Source: Hyperoplus lanceolatus (lineage: Eukaryota; Chordata; Actinopteri; Uranoscopiformes; Ammodytidae). Taken from it: a stretch of DNA of 64,000 nt. The notes below the pieces were generated by a model. The model did no database searches. It was given only the letters and a program-made list of their open reading frames with translations, and was not told the origin of the DNA. Position 1 is the first letter of the stretch; each line of letters begins with the position of its first letter. This document shows positions 24,511 to 38,713 of this stretch, piece by piece. The stretch lies in assembly GCA_026929865.2 (NCBI GenBank), contig CM049404.1, positions 12,794,501 to 12,858,500 of the forward strand, in the 5' to 3' direction. The translations under genes and the position numbers were made by a program.

Positions 24511-25215
24511 GACTCCTGCCAACATCTACATGCTGTGCAAATCGTGCATGTGTAAACTCAAGTCCTCCCGTAGCACTGCCTTATTATGACAATTTGTAAA
24601 GAGGATGTCTTTGTACTTTCAATAATGCATGGGCAGCGGGGAAGCACATAGAGCCTTATTTTATGTCATGGGGTACAGTTGCTGTTTTAGCTGCGTACAT
24701 TCTCCCATGGTTAGGAAATACTAATGCAATTCAAATCTAAGTCGAACTAGACTGCAGCACAGAAAAGGTCAGGTTTTCATTATTAGTAACAACAACCTTG
24801 CCTTCTATTAAGTCGACAAGCAGGAGAATTCAGCTACCAAGTTAATGATGTGGTCATGTACTTTCAAGAGCCCAATTCAGAGCGGAGGGGGATCAAAGAT
24901 TTCCATTTCTCTTTACTAGTTCCCTATTAATGCCACCTTCCACAAGTACCGTGGACATTATTGCTACTATTTAAGATAGCAGTGTTAAAGCCAGGATATA
25001 TAAAATACCAAGGATACAGAAGAAGTAAAAAGACAGGATCAACACAAAGGTTATAAAAGTGGAACAAAAACTGTAAAAGCCTGGAGCCTGTCTGATCTGG
25101 CAAAAGGCTTATTTAATAGTGTGCGAATGTCTAAATTGTAATTATTCTTTATCAGTGTAAAACATCTAGTACATGGCATAGTGAAGGTAAAGATATATCA
25201 CACTCAATTTATTTC

Positions 25216-25233
25216 AATATGGGGCCCCATATT
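25216..25233. other. 18-bp perfect palindrome AATATGGGGCCCCATATT
   Basis: Fully self-complementary, GC-rich core with AT flanks and no spacer. Isolated, with no terminal repeat nearby. Confidence 0.85.
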
Positions 25234-26514
25234 CTAGATGATACGGGGGATGACAAGAGGACCTTGAAGACCAGCTGAGTGAGAGCAGTTGTCTGTCTCT
25301 CCAGGACAAAGACAGGGTGGGGCAAGGACAGCAAAGAGTGCCATCAAGCCAAAGCAAGCTTATGGATCACCTGGACACAGCCCGCCTTGTCTCTCCCCCA
25401 AGAACAGTGCCACCACAGTGCCACTGACCTTCCCCTATTGATCCCCCCGCGGTGACGGAGCACGGCTAAGGCCAGCTATTGAACCACTTATGATTAATTC
25501 ACAAATCCTGCCTTGTCCACAAAAAAAAACAGGCTAAAAGAACAAAGCACAAGCAGTGGGAACAAGTGAAAAGAGAGATGGATACGCTGCCAGTGGGGTC
25601 AAAAAACCTCCACTTTTGTAAAAACGAGGCCGAGTTAGAAGTGCTTTCTATACAAGCTGAGCAAGCAATAAAGCACATCTTTTGTCACACCAAAAACATC
25701 AGCAAAGTGATGGAGGGGAGTGGGCTCGGGTTGAAAACAGCCCGTAACGGGGGGAAAAACAGTGAGAAAGGGAAGAGAAACAGGAAAACAGAGAAAAATG
25801 AAAAAAATAAGCTTCTCTCCCTCTCTCTTCTCCTATTCCTCGGTCCTATTTTAGTCATGAGGATAGACCAGTGAGGGCAAGAGTTTGAAATTGAGCTGTA
25901 ACTCTATCTGTGTGCTGGAGCGAATCAGAAAGTCTATCCCACCTTTCACCTGGGAATCACAGCTCTCTCTCTGTGCCCTGTCTGGTCACCATACCAACCA
26001 GCAAGGCATCATGGGATTAATTGGAGCCCAGGGCTCAGCGGCGGCTCAGGCACAGATAGCAGAGAGAGTGGGGGAAGAAGGGAAGGGCGTCATGCCATGG
26101 TCAAGTGACGGTGGCCCATGCAGATCAATTCAAATGTCAGGCAATGCGGGGCCGATGTGGTCTTGAGAAATTGGAGTCCATGCCACCTCCGCAGTAATGC
26201 TCCGATTGGATTGCAGAATGAGGTTAACGGTATGGACTTGGTTTTCCTCTGTGATCCCTGTGTGTAGTGTGCGGGGGATTTCACATCAACACTGACACAC
26301 TGTGATTCACCTCTGTAAACACAGCCGGTGCCAGAATGTGGAGTGTACAGAGCGTGTACCCTAGCGGAGCTTACTGTGTCGTGTATGGCCTTGATATAAG
26401 ATAAAAGGGAAAATGACAGGTGCAGATAAGTAATGCACCAGGTAATTCAGTGGTCAAACAAAAAACAAAAGTTAACTGACTTCAATGTACATGTTGGTAA
26501 TGATAATGTGGTGA

Positions 26515-26847
26515 CAATTTACACTAGTCTAAGGGTGCATCAATTAACTGTTGGTTAATGCATATTCAATGCTATTAACGGTTAGTTAATGCCTAGTAAG
26601 CATTAATTAACTGTTAACGCTTAGTTATTTATGGTTAGTCAATACTTGGTTAATCATTAACTATGCTTAGTTAACTAACACTAAGTTAAGCATTAACTAA
26701 GCATAATAGTTAGTTAACACTTAGTTAACGTGTATTAAACATTAACTAAGCAGTCATTAATGGTTAGTAATTTAGGGGATGCTTATTCAGCATTAACTAA
26801 GCATTAAGTAACAGTTAATTAGTATACCCTTATTGTAAAGTGTAACC
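26515..26847. mobile_element. MITE with internal TTAACTAAGC-type subrepeats
   Basis: The right end on the minus strand reads GGTTACACTTTACAATAAGG. The left end reads TTTACACTAGTCTAAGGG, a drifted version of the same terminal repeat. The interior is made of alternating TTAACTAAGCAT and GCTTAGTTAA units in both orientations, so it is self-complementary over most of its length. This organisation matches a type of repeat widespread in fish genomes, from memory. Edges are uncertain by a few bases. Confidence 0.75.
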
Positions 26848-27694
26848 GATAATGTTAGAGGCATTGCATGAAATAGCTGAGCAGTAAAGTCAACGAGAAT
26901 GCTTTTCCATTATGGTGGAATTTATTTTCCACCAAACCAAAATCAAATGATAACACACGCTGGCAAGTCACGTTTAGTCGTTGGCAATTTAAAGATAGTA
27001 TGTTCTGCAATCAGTTAATGTACTGATCATCAAACAGTGCTTTGACTAGCCTTTTCACTGCTGCAGCAGTGCAGTGTGTGGGACAATCAGTATCCAGCTT
27101 TCTCCAGGAAACATATGAAAGCATCTCAGCCGGCCAAAAGATCAAACTCTGTGGTTGTGTTGGGGACGTTTTCAACTGAGAATGTACGCAAGTGTGTCAG
27201 TGTGGAGCAGGGCATTCATAGAAGAGAACATTCCAGTTGAAGAAATCTACTGAAAAATCATCATGGCTACCACTGTTTACTTGCTGACAATTTTAAGTAG
27301 AGCATGCTGTTTCTGTATGTACTGTGTATACTGCAGGGAGTTGATATATATTGACCACCAAACAGCACTGTCTACAGATCTGTTGCAGACACTGTAGCTA
27401 TGGATTGAGGGATGCCTACGACCCTTTATTTACTTATTTTATATTTCCTAAATAATGGCTGGTATTTGGGTTGTTCTTGTCTACTGGTTTGGTTATTCTG
27501 TTGATTTGTTTGCAATTAAATCAAATTGTAAGCAAACTGGGGGGGGGGGGGGGTCATGATGCAATGACACCAACTACATTTGCAAATCCTATTTATTTCT
27601 GACATGTTTTGTTGATGTACCTCATGAACATGAACAAGTGTGATTAATCTATTTCCTATGGCAGAATGGAGAATGGATAGATGATGTTACGGGT

Positions 27695-27698
27695 GAGA

Positions 27699-27735
<37 letters not shown>

Positions 27736-27736
27736 T
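27695..27736. repeat. (GA)n / (GATA)-like tract
   Basis: GAGAGATA units followed by a pure GA run, ending in TGTGT. Confidence 0.9.
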
Positions 27737-28267
27737 GTGTTAGTCAAGTGGTACCACAGGCCGACGCCTCAACGCTCTCTTAAACTCAATCTCTCTGTGT
27801 ATGTTTGTATATGATGACCCCATGACCTTGGCCCATGGCACACGTCTGAGATCACCTCGCTCCGTGTCTGATGCATCAGCTGGGGCCAAGACCACGCATA
27901 CATACAAACACACGCGTCCTTACTGAGCCAAGCCAAGGATAAGTCAACTGTGCTTCTCCCTGGTTATATATATATACACATACACATTCATAGGCTTTAC
28001 CCCGACAACGAATGTGATAGACTGTGTATGCCTTGCTATGTTTATATACCCACTTCCAGTCACAGACTCCCACAGCTGTCTACAGGTATACACACACATA
28101 AACACACACACACACACACACACGTCTGAATCCACTCATAAAGTAGTCAGCAAGGCACACCCCTAATGATGGCCACCTCTTGCCTTTTCATTTTCCAAGT
28201 TCAGTGGCCCATTGAGCTCCAGCACATTAAATCACATCACCACTGTCTCCACCATAAAGGATCCACA

Positions 28268-28406
<139 letters not shown>

Positions 28407-29519
28407 TATCGCTTTCCTTTCTTCCCTTCCTCTCTCTGTTTCTTCAAAACATAAGACACACAACATACTCTCACACATAAATATACAGGCAGAGGCCCAG
28501 TCAAGCATGGCTGGCATGATAGCAGGCATAACGTAATAAATCCTGTGTAGCTTGGGGGTGGACTAAATACAGATGCAATGAGCATCTAGCCATGCCTTGC
28601 AGGGACGGAAGAGGTGAAACCCTTTCTATTCCAAAAAAGCATAAAATGTGTATCCTCAGTCTGGCACAGAGCATGACTTTTATACACTTCCTGCAGCAGC
28701 ATTTTCCAAAACTACAGCAGCATGCAAGGCCTGCCACACCGGCCTAGCTGATTGACTATTTCCCCCATATTTGACACACCAGTGAGTCTGCTCATCAGTC
28801 ACCTCAGCAAGTAGGCTGTGAGAATTGTGTGTGTGTGTGTGTTGGGGGGGGGGGGGAGTCAAGGCAACAGCCACAGCATAGCAAAGAGCTAGCTTCTGGC
28901 TCTGTGCCTCATGCAGTGTCTGGCAAGAGGAAGACAAAATGAAATCTATGTTTCATTCATCAATGGGGCACGTAAAGTTAGTACTATAACTTTACAGCTC
29001 CTCAGTTGCTCGTATTTCTTATTAAATGTAAAATTCTGCAGGGTTTTCCTTGATCAAGGGATGCGTATGGAGAAATGGGGCGGACAGAGATCCACTGGTG
29101 TCGCCCTGACAGCATGTTAGATGTAATGTATAAAGAATCTTATACAAAAGCTAAACATGGCACACGTCTTTTCTGGTCCATGTACTACAATGCAGGGAAT
29201 TATCTATATACATTACCACATGCATTTCTCCGTACAAATGGGTCAGCCCTGATAAAACACAGTGTTAAGAAGGACCCCCCCCCCCAACCAACACACATAC
29301 ACACACACGGTCCTTGTGGAGCCCCACTGTCCTGCTTGGCTAAAATTCTTGGAGGACAATGAGAGGCTACTCTAGCCAGTGTTGGCTATTGTGATGAACT
29401 ACTTCTGGAAGCAATCATGTGAATTTACATCATCCCTTGACATTTAGCCTCACACTCAACTAACTATCAGTGTGGGGTGTCTTGTCTGTGTTGGGTTTTT
29501 GAGTGTGCCTGTGTGTCCA

Positions 29520-29524
<5 letters not shown>

Positions 29525-29557
<33 letters not shown>

Positions 29558-29742
29558 CGCACAGGGAATTAAATATCTTTCCCTGACATTTAGCCTAGCT
29601 GTCCACATGGCGCTCTGCAGGAGAGGCAACGTGGGAATGCCAATCTTGAATCCTGCAATATATTATTTTTCATGTGTGTGAGTGAGAGTGTGTGTGTGTG
29701 TGTGTATGTGTGTGAATGAATGTGTGTGTGTGTGTGTGTGTA
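29525..29742. repeat. Compound GT-rich microsatellite region
   Basis: A pure GT tract at about 29525-29552, then after 120 bp of unique sequence a degenerate GT region (about 29674-29742) with GA, AT and AATG interruptions. The impurity suggests it is older than the pure tracts. Confidence 0.9.
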
Positions 29743-32608
29743 TTTGTATCTGTTTTTTTGTGTGCAGCTGTGTCTGAATTGGAATACGCTGTTATTAAGG
29801 GGGGAAGGCCTGCCACTCATGTGTCTCCAGAGGGTGAGGAAGACCAGACACCATATAGGAAGGGGAGGAGAAGGGAAATGGACTGAGGGGAAGAAACAGA
29901 ACTAATGAAGGAGAGGAAAGGAAGTGGTGAAAGTGTCAAGGCACCCATTGTACTGCCGGGCGCAGGAGCAGTAAAGACAAGCCAGTGGCCTCTGCAACTT
30001 TAAGATTGCCATTAAACTCTCACCTTACCCGTGTTTATGGTTGGCTTTGTGTGTCAGAGGAGAAGGGGATCGTAAAGCGGGTCTTTGTCTGTCTGCCATC
30101 GATTTATTTCCTTCGTTAGGGTGATGACACTGCCTGCTTATGATGTCCTAGCACAGACTGTAATTACAGAGCACTTCTGTCTTTATTGATGTCACTTTGT
30201 TAGTTTAATTACGCTATATTGGGTTTTAGAGTCACGGCAAGAGCAAAGCTAGGATGTAGGGCAAAAATCATCAATGGAACATCCTCTTTTGAAGATCTCT
30301 GGGGGGGGGGGGGAGGGGTACAGAGTTGGGAGATAATTATTTCATCTAAAGACAGACATCTCAAATAGACCTTGTGTATTCTCAACATTCGCAAAGGCAA
30401 CGAAGAAGGTAATCTGAAATGTAATGACTATTCTGTGTCTGTGTTATGACCAAAGTCAGGAGGAGGAGGCTGTGAGTGCTATGGGGGGGGGGGGGGGCCT
30501 TAATGGAAATGAAACACCTGGGTTCAACCTTGAGCGCGACTGTGTTTACGTGCCCAGTCCCCCAGGTGCCCGGGGTTGACTGAGAGTCGCGCAAGTCAGT
30601 GTGAGAACCGCCGGTGTGTGTGTGTGTGTGTCTTGTGTTTGAGAATAAGTGCGTGTGTGTGCATACAGTGCATAGATGACGGGGATGGGACCCAGGGGGG
30701 AAGCAGTGCCATGTGAAGGTGACCCGTGAGGGGAGAAGAGAAGGAGGGAGAGGCCACCTGCTTGCTGGCGCTGGCGAAATGAGGGTGACAGCCATCCACC
30801 TGTCTGAGAAGAATGCTCTCATTCCAGACCCATCTGCTCTCCCTCCACCCCCATCCTTCGGGATGTCTCCTCCCCCCGGGGACCCTGTGACCCTCGCTGT
30901 CGTCCGGTTGACCAGGCCTCCTGTCCGCTGTCCCCACGGCCAGCTGAAACTGCCACCAATCACCTTTCTGACCACGGGCCACTCTGGGGCCACTGTAATA
31001 CAGTACAATCCATTGGGGGATCTGTAGATGGCGTTGGCAGTTGAACTCTGTTTCTCCTTCTCTTGTGTTAGAAGTGATGCAGGCCCTCAGGCTTTATGTG
31101 TCAGGCAGTGCTATATGTTCCCTGCCTAGGCTAACCCATCACAGGTGACCCAATGGGGAAGGCCTTTATTTGCTCCCTTTTCCCCCCTCCCCCCTCCGAT
31201 GTTCTCCAAACTGAAAACTCATCATGGTGTTGCTGTAGCACAGATAATCGTTGCCTGACGACAGAGCAATTTAGTAACTCAAACAATGGTCACATATAGA
31301 GCGCTGTCTCTTTGTCACTTCTCTCTCCCTCTGTGCATGCAGCTGCTTGTGTTTCTTGCCATTGTCGAATGGAACACACACAGCATTGCATTATCTTGCC
31401 AACCAATCCGCCCAGTGGATAGATATCTCTACTCAGGGCTGCCTTCTCTCTGACTGCAGTCAGGCCCTTCCCTTGTCTCCCACGGCTGCAGACCTGTGGC
31501 CTGGACCTAAGGCTGTGTTTGCTCTTTCTCTATGGGCTTCAACCACATAACGGAGTGGGCTCTGTGTGGGAAAGACCCACCGGACTTCTGACATGTCTTC
31601 TCATCTCCAACAGTCCTCCAGGGCTGACAGGCCTACTTTACTTTACCTCTCTGAATAGGATTTATTTTTCCCACACTGCAACAGGAGAACAAAATAAACC
31701 GAGACAGAAAGTATGATGGAGAAATGGATGGAAAGAGCAAAATAAAGCAGGGGATTTGAGAGAGAGTTGAAAAGGGCAGGAGAGGCATTGAGTATACTTA
31801 AGATATAGAGAAACATCAGGTCTTTGCTCTTGCAGAAAGCGTCTTAAAAGAAAAAAATACTGACTTGCTAGAAATAGTTTGCCCTAAGTGAGGCAAATCT
31901 AATTTAGGGAAGCTCGCAAGGGTTTGTAATTAAGGCAAGTTGGGGATCTGGGGAGCACCTGGGATTTGGATTTCTCTCTCACACAGGCTATCAGAGCTTT
32001 GTACGTTTCGTACACGATTGCCTGTTGATTTGCAGCACACTAGTGTTGCCCCAGAAGCCTCCGTGGAAAGAAAACATAATATTACTACCGAGTCATGATG
32101 AACATCATGAGGAGAACCGGAGTAGCTACTTTGCCGCTCCTCTTGATTGGCCGGGGGTTCCTTTTATTGTGAAGCTTGCAAATTACAAACTTGAGAAAGA
32201 TATGAGAGGGCCCCTCAAAATGTAGCTGAGATGCTAGGATGAGCCAGACATTGAGAAAACAAAGGGACATCAAAATAAATGGGAAAAAAACAACAAATAA
32301 ATGATTTGGTAAAAGAATAAACAGGACAAGAGGAGGTAAGATGCAACCTTTGTTAAGAAAAAAACACAAGGGGAACGCTCATACCTTTTTTCCGACAAAA
32401 CGTCAGAATTGGTATAATACATTTAAGTAAGGCGAAGGTAGAGTGGACTGATGTTGAATAAACTGCTTGAGAGGTTTCAGGAAGCAGCGGAGAGCAGTTA
32501 ATAATGGACAACTGCACACAACCAACCACCATTCTAAGATGTGCCTTGATGCCATGTATTGTATCAGTGGTGCTGCTTATAGCCATTAAACATGCCAAGG
32601 GGCAGGTG

Positions 32609-32740
<132 letters not shown>

Positions 32741-34311
32741 TTATAATAGTTTCTTGCACAAATGCAGAAGCATCTTGTCGCATAGAGCAAATAAGTTACA
32801 TACACACACAGTACAGGGGATGCCTTCAAGACCAGCAGTGTTACAGCAAGAAAAAAATGTTAGGCATCTCAAATTAGACCCCAAAAAAATGTCTCAGGAT
32901 TTCTATGACTAGCATCGTTATCTGGCCCCCTATATAGTCCAGTGTGGAAAAGGACATCGTCTCTGCCATCCGAGCTGTTATTTCAGGGTGAAAAAATACT
33001 TTTATATCACAGATGATTCTTGCTTTAGACAGCAACGAGCATTCTGACCAAATGATAGCTTCATTAGGAAAACTGAGGCAGCAGCACATTGGGGGACTGG
33101 GCAACAGATGCCAGTATTGTGTTGAGTTGAGTTTTTTGTTGCAGCTCATTCCATCTATTACCATACATCTGCAGATCTACAATCCTGATTAAAAATAAAG
33201 ATAAACAAACGACTCATAAATCTTTGCTTATCACACAAAGCTTCACTGTCTACCACGACAATAGCATTAGTGCTTTGGCCGACGGCTAGAGACAGTAATA
33301 GATAGTAATAGGGTTTAGTGCAGGCAGCCAGGAGGTGCGGGTAGGGAAAAGCACGCTGATTGAGAGAAAAATGCGAGAATGTGTAAATAATGTGGTGTGG
33401 GAGATGGAGAGAAATGGTCAGGGGAGAAAAATGGAAGTCTGAAAAAGGAGGAAGGGGAAGGTAAGGGGGTGGTGAGAGGGTGAAAGGAGGGGGATAGTGA
33501 CGACAGAGAGTGGGAAGGTTGGTCTCATTACTATTAGACCTTCTCTCTCCCCGAAGGCTCAGGTGACCCCAGCTCTCTAGCCCTCTGCCTCGCACACCAC
33601 TAATCATTTGGTTTTAATCACCGGGATATTCTCCCCCTCTCTTTGCCCCTCCCTTACCTCTCCTCCCACTCTCCTCCTGCCCTACTGTGCGCCCCAGCCT
33701 TTGCCAAGGTCCAGCTAATTTTATTCTAATTGGCCATAGCCTGAGCTGGGACCAATCTACCTCATTGTCCTCATCCATCCGTCCATCCCATCTCTGTCAT
33801 TAAACATCCTTACTGTTCTACCGTCTGTCTCTCTCCTTCTCCGTTGCTGCCTTTTGCAACTTCACGCCTGTGCTGGGTTTTTTTTCTCTCCCTTTCCAAT
33901 TGCTGTTCTTCCTCTCTTGTTGACCTTACATTCCGCCAGACAAAACAAATAGCCTTGATGTTGTCTGGCAACACAAACCTTCCGTGTGACTGCCTTGATC
34001 CGCACACAATGGCATGAAAGAGAAAAGTGAAGCAGTTCAATTAGGCAAACCTGATGGCTAAAGTCTGACGGCCTCCCTTCTTTTTTATGTAGAAGTGACG
34101 AGACACAGAAAAACTGTGTGCCGAATGACAAAAAAGAAAATGAGTGTGCTGTATGAAAAACAAAGGGTGATAAGATGTCCGCTGGCCAAAAAGCAAACAA
34201 AATCAGAATTAAACAGACAGTGCAGGTGAGCTAGCTGTCTTCCTCAAAGGCTTGTGTGAGCACACTGTTAAATTACAGCAAATAAAAACAAGACTTCTCT
34301 GTAATGTTACG

Positions 34312-35718
34312 CAGGCCCGGTTCTAGACAGTTAGATTTGGGTGGGCCTGTAGAAATTTTGGGTGGGCACTCTGGGCAGAGAGGCCGAAGATGCGCAGAGT
34401 GTGCGCAGAGTGTGCGCAGAGCGCGCGCAGAGCGCGAGCCGAAATTTTTAGCCCTTGTAAGATCTCTGTGTCTGCTTTTTGGCACATTTACTGTGAATTG
34501 TGTAGAACACAATATGCAAATAAACTTTGAGTGTTGCTGTGTGGGAAATTTGATTCTTGCATGTTTTTTTTCCCAAATGTTTATGAATAACATATAATAT
34601 ACATTATATACAACATAATGTATCTTTTTTTTAATTGTAGGCAGCCTGAGCTGATTGAAGAGAAAGCTTTGGGACTGGGCAACCTGGATGGTGGTAGTCC
34701 AGAGCTATATAGTATACACACTACTTTCCACTATTGCCTCTGATGTCCAACTGGGTGAAAATAGTAGCCAGCCGAGGTCACGACCCTGCTAGGGGGATCC
34801 GGGGGTATGCCCCCACTGGGAGATTTCTTTTTACCTTTTTAAAGTGAAATGCATGAATCTGGTGCACTTTGAGAGGAAAAGTAAGAGGCTAAATCTGAGG
34901 AATTTTGTGTGAACAAATAATTTGAAGACACTGGGTCGGATGAATTAGAAGCTATTGAAGAAAGACACATGGATTTTCCATAGAAATATAAATTAGAAAT
35001 AAAATATTATGCAGGGTCCTCTGGGTTGGGCTTGGAGCTCTTTTTCTTTTACGGGACATATTTTTCTGTAATATAATGAATTAATTTAAATGCAGTGAGA
35101 GGAACGAAGCAGAAGAACTCTGTTGTCCAGTTATCTTTTTTTCCACAGACGAGGCTTAAATAGGCTATAGACTATAGGCCTACTCAGTGCATGGGCAACT
35201 GAGGGCAGCCCCATTTTCAAATATTTTTAAATAAACTCAATACACACTGTGCATGCCATGGACTTGAACGTGACGTGATCAGTTAACCTCGGATTACCTC
35301 CCAGATGAACTGATTCAATTATTAAGATATTAACTATCTACCAAAACATTGTATTCCTTTTATTGTATGATAATTTACATTCACATAATAATAATAATAA
35401 AAATTGGGGGGGCCCCCCTGGCAGTCGGGAACCTAAGCAACCGCTCATTTCGCTTATGCCTCGGGCCGGCGCTGCTGACCAGTGACCACTGTAAGCGGGT
35501 GGGTAACTTGGAGGCAGGCTGTCCTGCCCACCCGATAATACAATTAGAACCAATGCATGGTAATGGTATATTCTTTAGTATTAATTAATTGTCTGAATTT
35601 TATTTGACATTTTCTTGTACAGCGACTGAACAGGTCCGTCCGATAGTGGGTCTGAACTTCCACCTAAAAAAAAAAAAAAAAAAAAAAATGGCCTGGCCCC
35701 TGGCTACCACCGGCCCTG
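34312..35718. mobile_element. hAT-type non-autonomous transposon, 1.41 kb, with 8-bp target duplication
   Basis: The same 8-bp target, ATGTTACG, flanks both sides exactly (34304-34311 and 35719-35726). Terminal repeats are CAGGCCCGGTTCTAG on the left and, on the minus strand, CAGGGCCGGTGGTAG on the right. The 8-bp duplication and CAG start are hallmarks of hAT elements. Inside are an 11-bp minisatellite (34391-34434), a GGGGATCCGGGGG block near 34793, an A run at about 35667-35688 and a second end-like GGGCCGGCGCTG at 35463-35474, which hints at a composite origin. No hAT transposase frame. Confidence 0.88.
34391..34434. repeat. 11-bp minisatellite, four units
   Basis: Units TGCGCAGAGTG, TGCGCAGAGTG, TGCGCAGAGCG and CGCGCAGAGCG follow head to tail inside the hAT element. 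The array is CpG-rich. Confidence 0.93.
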
Positions 35719-36039
35719 ATGTTACGCTTGCTGTTTTACTTTATGTGATGCAGATTTTGGTGGATGAATGATGGAGGGTTCATTTTGGTCATCTTTCATT
35801 TAGCTCTTTTCACCAAATGTCTTGTCGTTTGTGTAAGTTGTTCGATGGTTTGAAGTAATGGAATTCAATATATTGAAATAAAGGGAAGGCATTCGTATTG
35901 AGTATACTATGTGCACATGAAATATTCATACAGCTGCTATAGCTTGTTGACCTGTTGACCAAGCTTGCAACGTCGAAAACCAGATCTTGCAAAGCAAGGA
36001 CCGTGGCTTAGCTTTACACGTCGCCGCGAGCACAGACGG

Positions 36040-36290
36040 ATAGAGGAAGATGGAAATCCTGCATTACAATCACACGCTACAAATCCTCTACTTTTCTTTT
36101 CTCCTCCGGATCAACAGCTCCAATAAATTTTCATTACACCTGTGTGAAGCGCTTCAAATAGAGCCACAGAAGCAGAAACTAATTACTTTCTAATTTATTG
36201 ACTAATGGCCACAGCCCTGGGAGACAGCTGCAATTGTTCTAACAGTCCTGCTGCTCCGACTGCACTCAGGTCCACTTTAGATTCATAACC
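36040..36290. promoter_or_regulatory. Candidate conserved non-coding element
   Basis: Unique stretch with TAATTA at 36180-36185 and several further ATTA cores. No repeat and no domain-like frame. Function inferred. Confidence 0.28.
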
Positions 36291-36649
36291 AAAATAATTT
36301 ATCATTACAAGCACATTAAATTGAACCGTATAGACCATAACAGTGGTAATCTATATCATTTTGTTGTTAGGGATGGTTTTCCCTCCCCCTGTCTGGAAAA
36401 GCGTGCAATCTTTGCGGCGGGATTCGTCTCCGGGCAGTCATTGTATGTGGCAGGTTCACTTTGTTCTTCAAAGAACTCTTTGTTTTCTGCCTCATCGCCA
36501 TTTGTTGGAGTTTTAAGTAGAAAGGAGACGGAAAAGAATGTGTGTCCTTTTAAAAAAAAAAACACATGACTGCTCAGCCTGCATATGCCATATGCACTGT
36601 ACAGGGTAGGATCAAAACAGCACCATAAAAAAACAGATAAGCTTCCCCT

Positions 36650-37010
36650 TCGTCAGCCAGGCAAACTATGCTGATGATATATTCATTTTTCAGTAATTGC
36701 CGTTATCTCATATTGCATCTCTTTCATGATGAGAACAATGCCTTCCAGGATGTCAACGTCCCTAACAACAAGACAGCAAATGGTCACCTAGTGGTTTTGA
36801 ACAGCGTGATAACAACATTAGCCATGTGTCAAGGCTTTTCTTAATCGCTTCCGACGATGTCATTTGTGCATTGATGGGATACTTTGAAGCAGAGCATGAG
36901 ATGACATTTTCCACTGGCGTCATTTAGGAAGAAAGGCCCACATGATCATGCAAATTCATTATGTTAGCAGTGATTAGCATTGACCTTCACTCTCCGAGGT
37001 GGGTGATCTG
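36650..37010. promoter_or_regulatory. Candidate conserved non-coding element
   Basis: Long unique stretch including an ATGCAAAT octamer near 36948-36957 and GATTA cores. Texture only. Confidence 0.25.
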
Positions 37011-37749
37011 AAACAATGCCAGAAAAAAAAAACAACGCATGTGTTTGACCATTTTAGTCAAACATGTGGCCAGAAATCAGGTATCTGATGAGAAAATAAA
37101 AGTATGACATTTTATCTTAAACATACACCGATTGGAAGAGGGAATTTAAACATTAAAAAAGCATGCCGCATAGTCGACAAAGCCCCCCCCCCCACCTCAT
37201 GAAGTCATGTGCACCAGTGCCACTAATGTAAAATCTGTCTCGAGTCCTGAGACAGAATATAATATAATATCTGTATAAAAAATACTGGCATAAAACTGCC
37301 ATCTCCTCAGACATTCCCCCTTTGAATGTATTGTGGCTGAGTCTTATCGAGTCATCACAACAAACCCAGACAACACAATATCCAGCGCCTTCCTGCTGGT
37401 GTTTAACTAGTTTTGTTTTTTCTACCTTTTATGTAGAAGAGAAAAAAAATATCCTCAAGGTACAGGAGTTTAGCCAGATTTTCAGCAGACAAAGACGACT
37501 GGCTCTATTGGAGGAATCCCAACCTCCCACGGCAACAACAGCCGATCCAACCACGTTGATAGTAACCAACGTTGTATTGTGATGTGTAACTACAGTAGAA
37601 TCTGAGGTTCACCGTGGTGTGGCCCTGAGGGAGGGCCTTCACAGTAGCAGTCTGTCTCTGTGGGAGGCAACCTCCAACAACACATCCCTGTGCACGGTCA
37701 TGCCAAAAGCTCAAATTAACACTTCTACCAGTTATTTCATCCTTAAAAG

Positions 37750-37750
<1 letters not shown>

Positions 37751-37816
<66 letters not shown>
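37751..37816. repeat. (CA)n microsatellite, 66 bp
   Basis: Pure CA repeat of 33 units. Confidence 0.97.
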
Positions 37817-37817
<1 letters not shown>

Positions 37818-38613
37818 CATTGTGCAAATAATGCAATTCAACTGTAGTTTTTCTTCTAAAACAACAAGGATGAAGGTGACCTTTTGTCTACAGTTTCTTG
37901 TGCTCTTGCCCTGTGCATCAGTTAAAATCGGATAGTTGACAGGAAATAATTACGAAATCGGTCCTAACATGATGTGGCCTGGCTGTAAATGTTCATTCAT
38001 AGCTTCTGTAAAAATAGCCACAAATAAAGGCTATAGTATCCATAGCAACAATATTAGTGAATCACCAATGAGACTAATGAATGCAAGATCTAAAGTTTGT
38101 CCCCCAAAGGGCCATGGAGCCAGATACTTATTTCTATTTTTATTCGATCAACAATCACATTCACACACAGTACACACACATACATTGAAAAAGGACACAC
38201 AAATGCCTCCCTTTCTCTTTCTCTCTCTCTGTCTCTCTCCCTCTCTCCCTGTCCCTGTCCTCCCCTTCAGGCATTCAAGCTTTCACAGGCTGATCAATAG
38301 ATTGCAGCAGGCCACAAATACAGAGAAAAGGGTGAGCGGAGGGGTGTCCCTTGGGAGAGACAATAAGGACATTGAGAATAAAACATAGACACAAACACAA
38401 ACACACACACACACACACAAACAAACTGTTCTATATTCCCTAGTCAAGCGGTGACGTCAGCCTCCTGTTTAAGATACAGCCCTACCTAATGGAGCGCTGC
38501 CAAGGCACGGTATGTGTGTTTGTGAGTGTAAGTATGTGCATGTGTAAAATAATGTTGGACTGAGATAGTTTACCCCGCTACAGCAGAGGCAAGGGAAGGA
38601 CACACCACTATGG

Positions 38614-38713
<100 letters not shown>

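Noticed and set aside
30382-31008. Longest minus-strand open frame in the window (208 codons)
   Set aside because: It mixes His-Thr repeat translation with Pro-rich filler, has no domain and lies in the intron; I read it as chance in GC-rich DNA.
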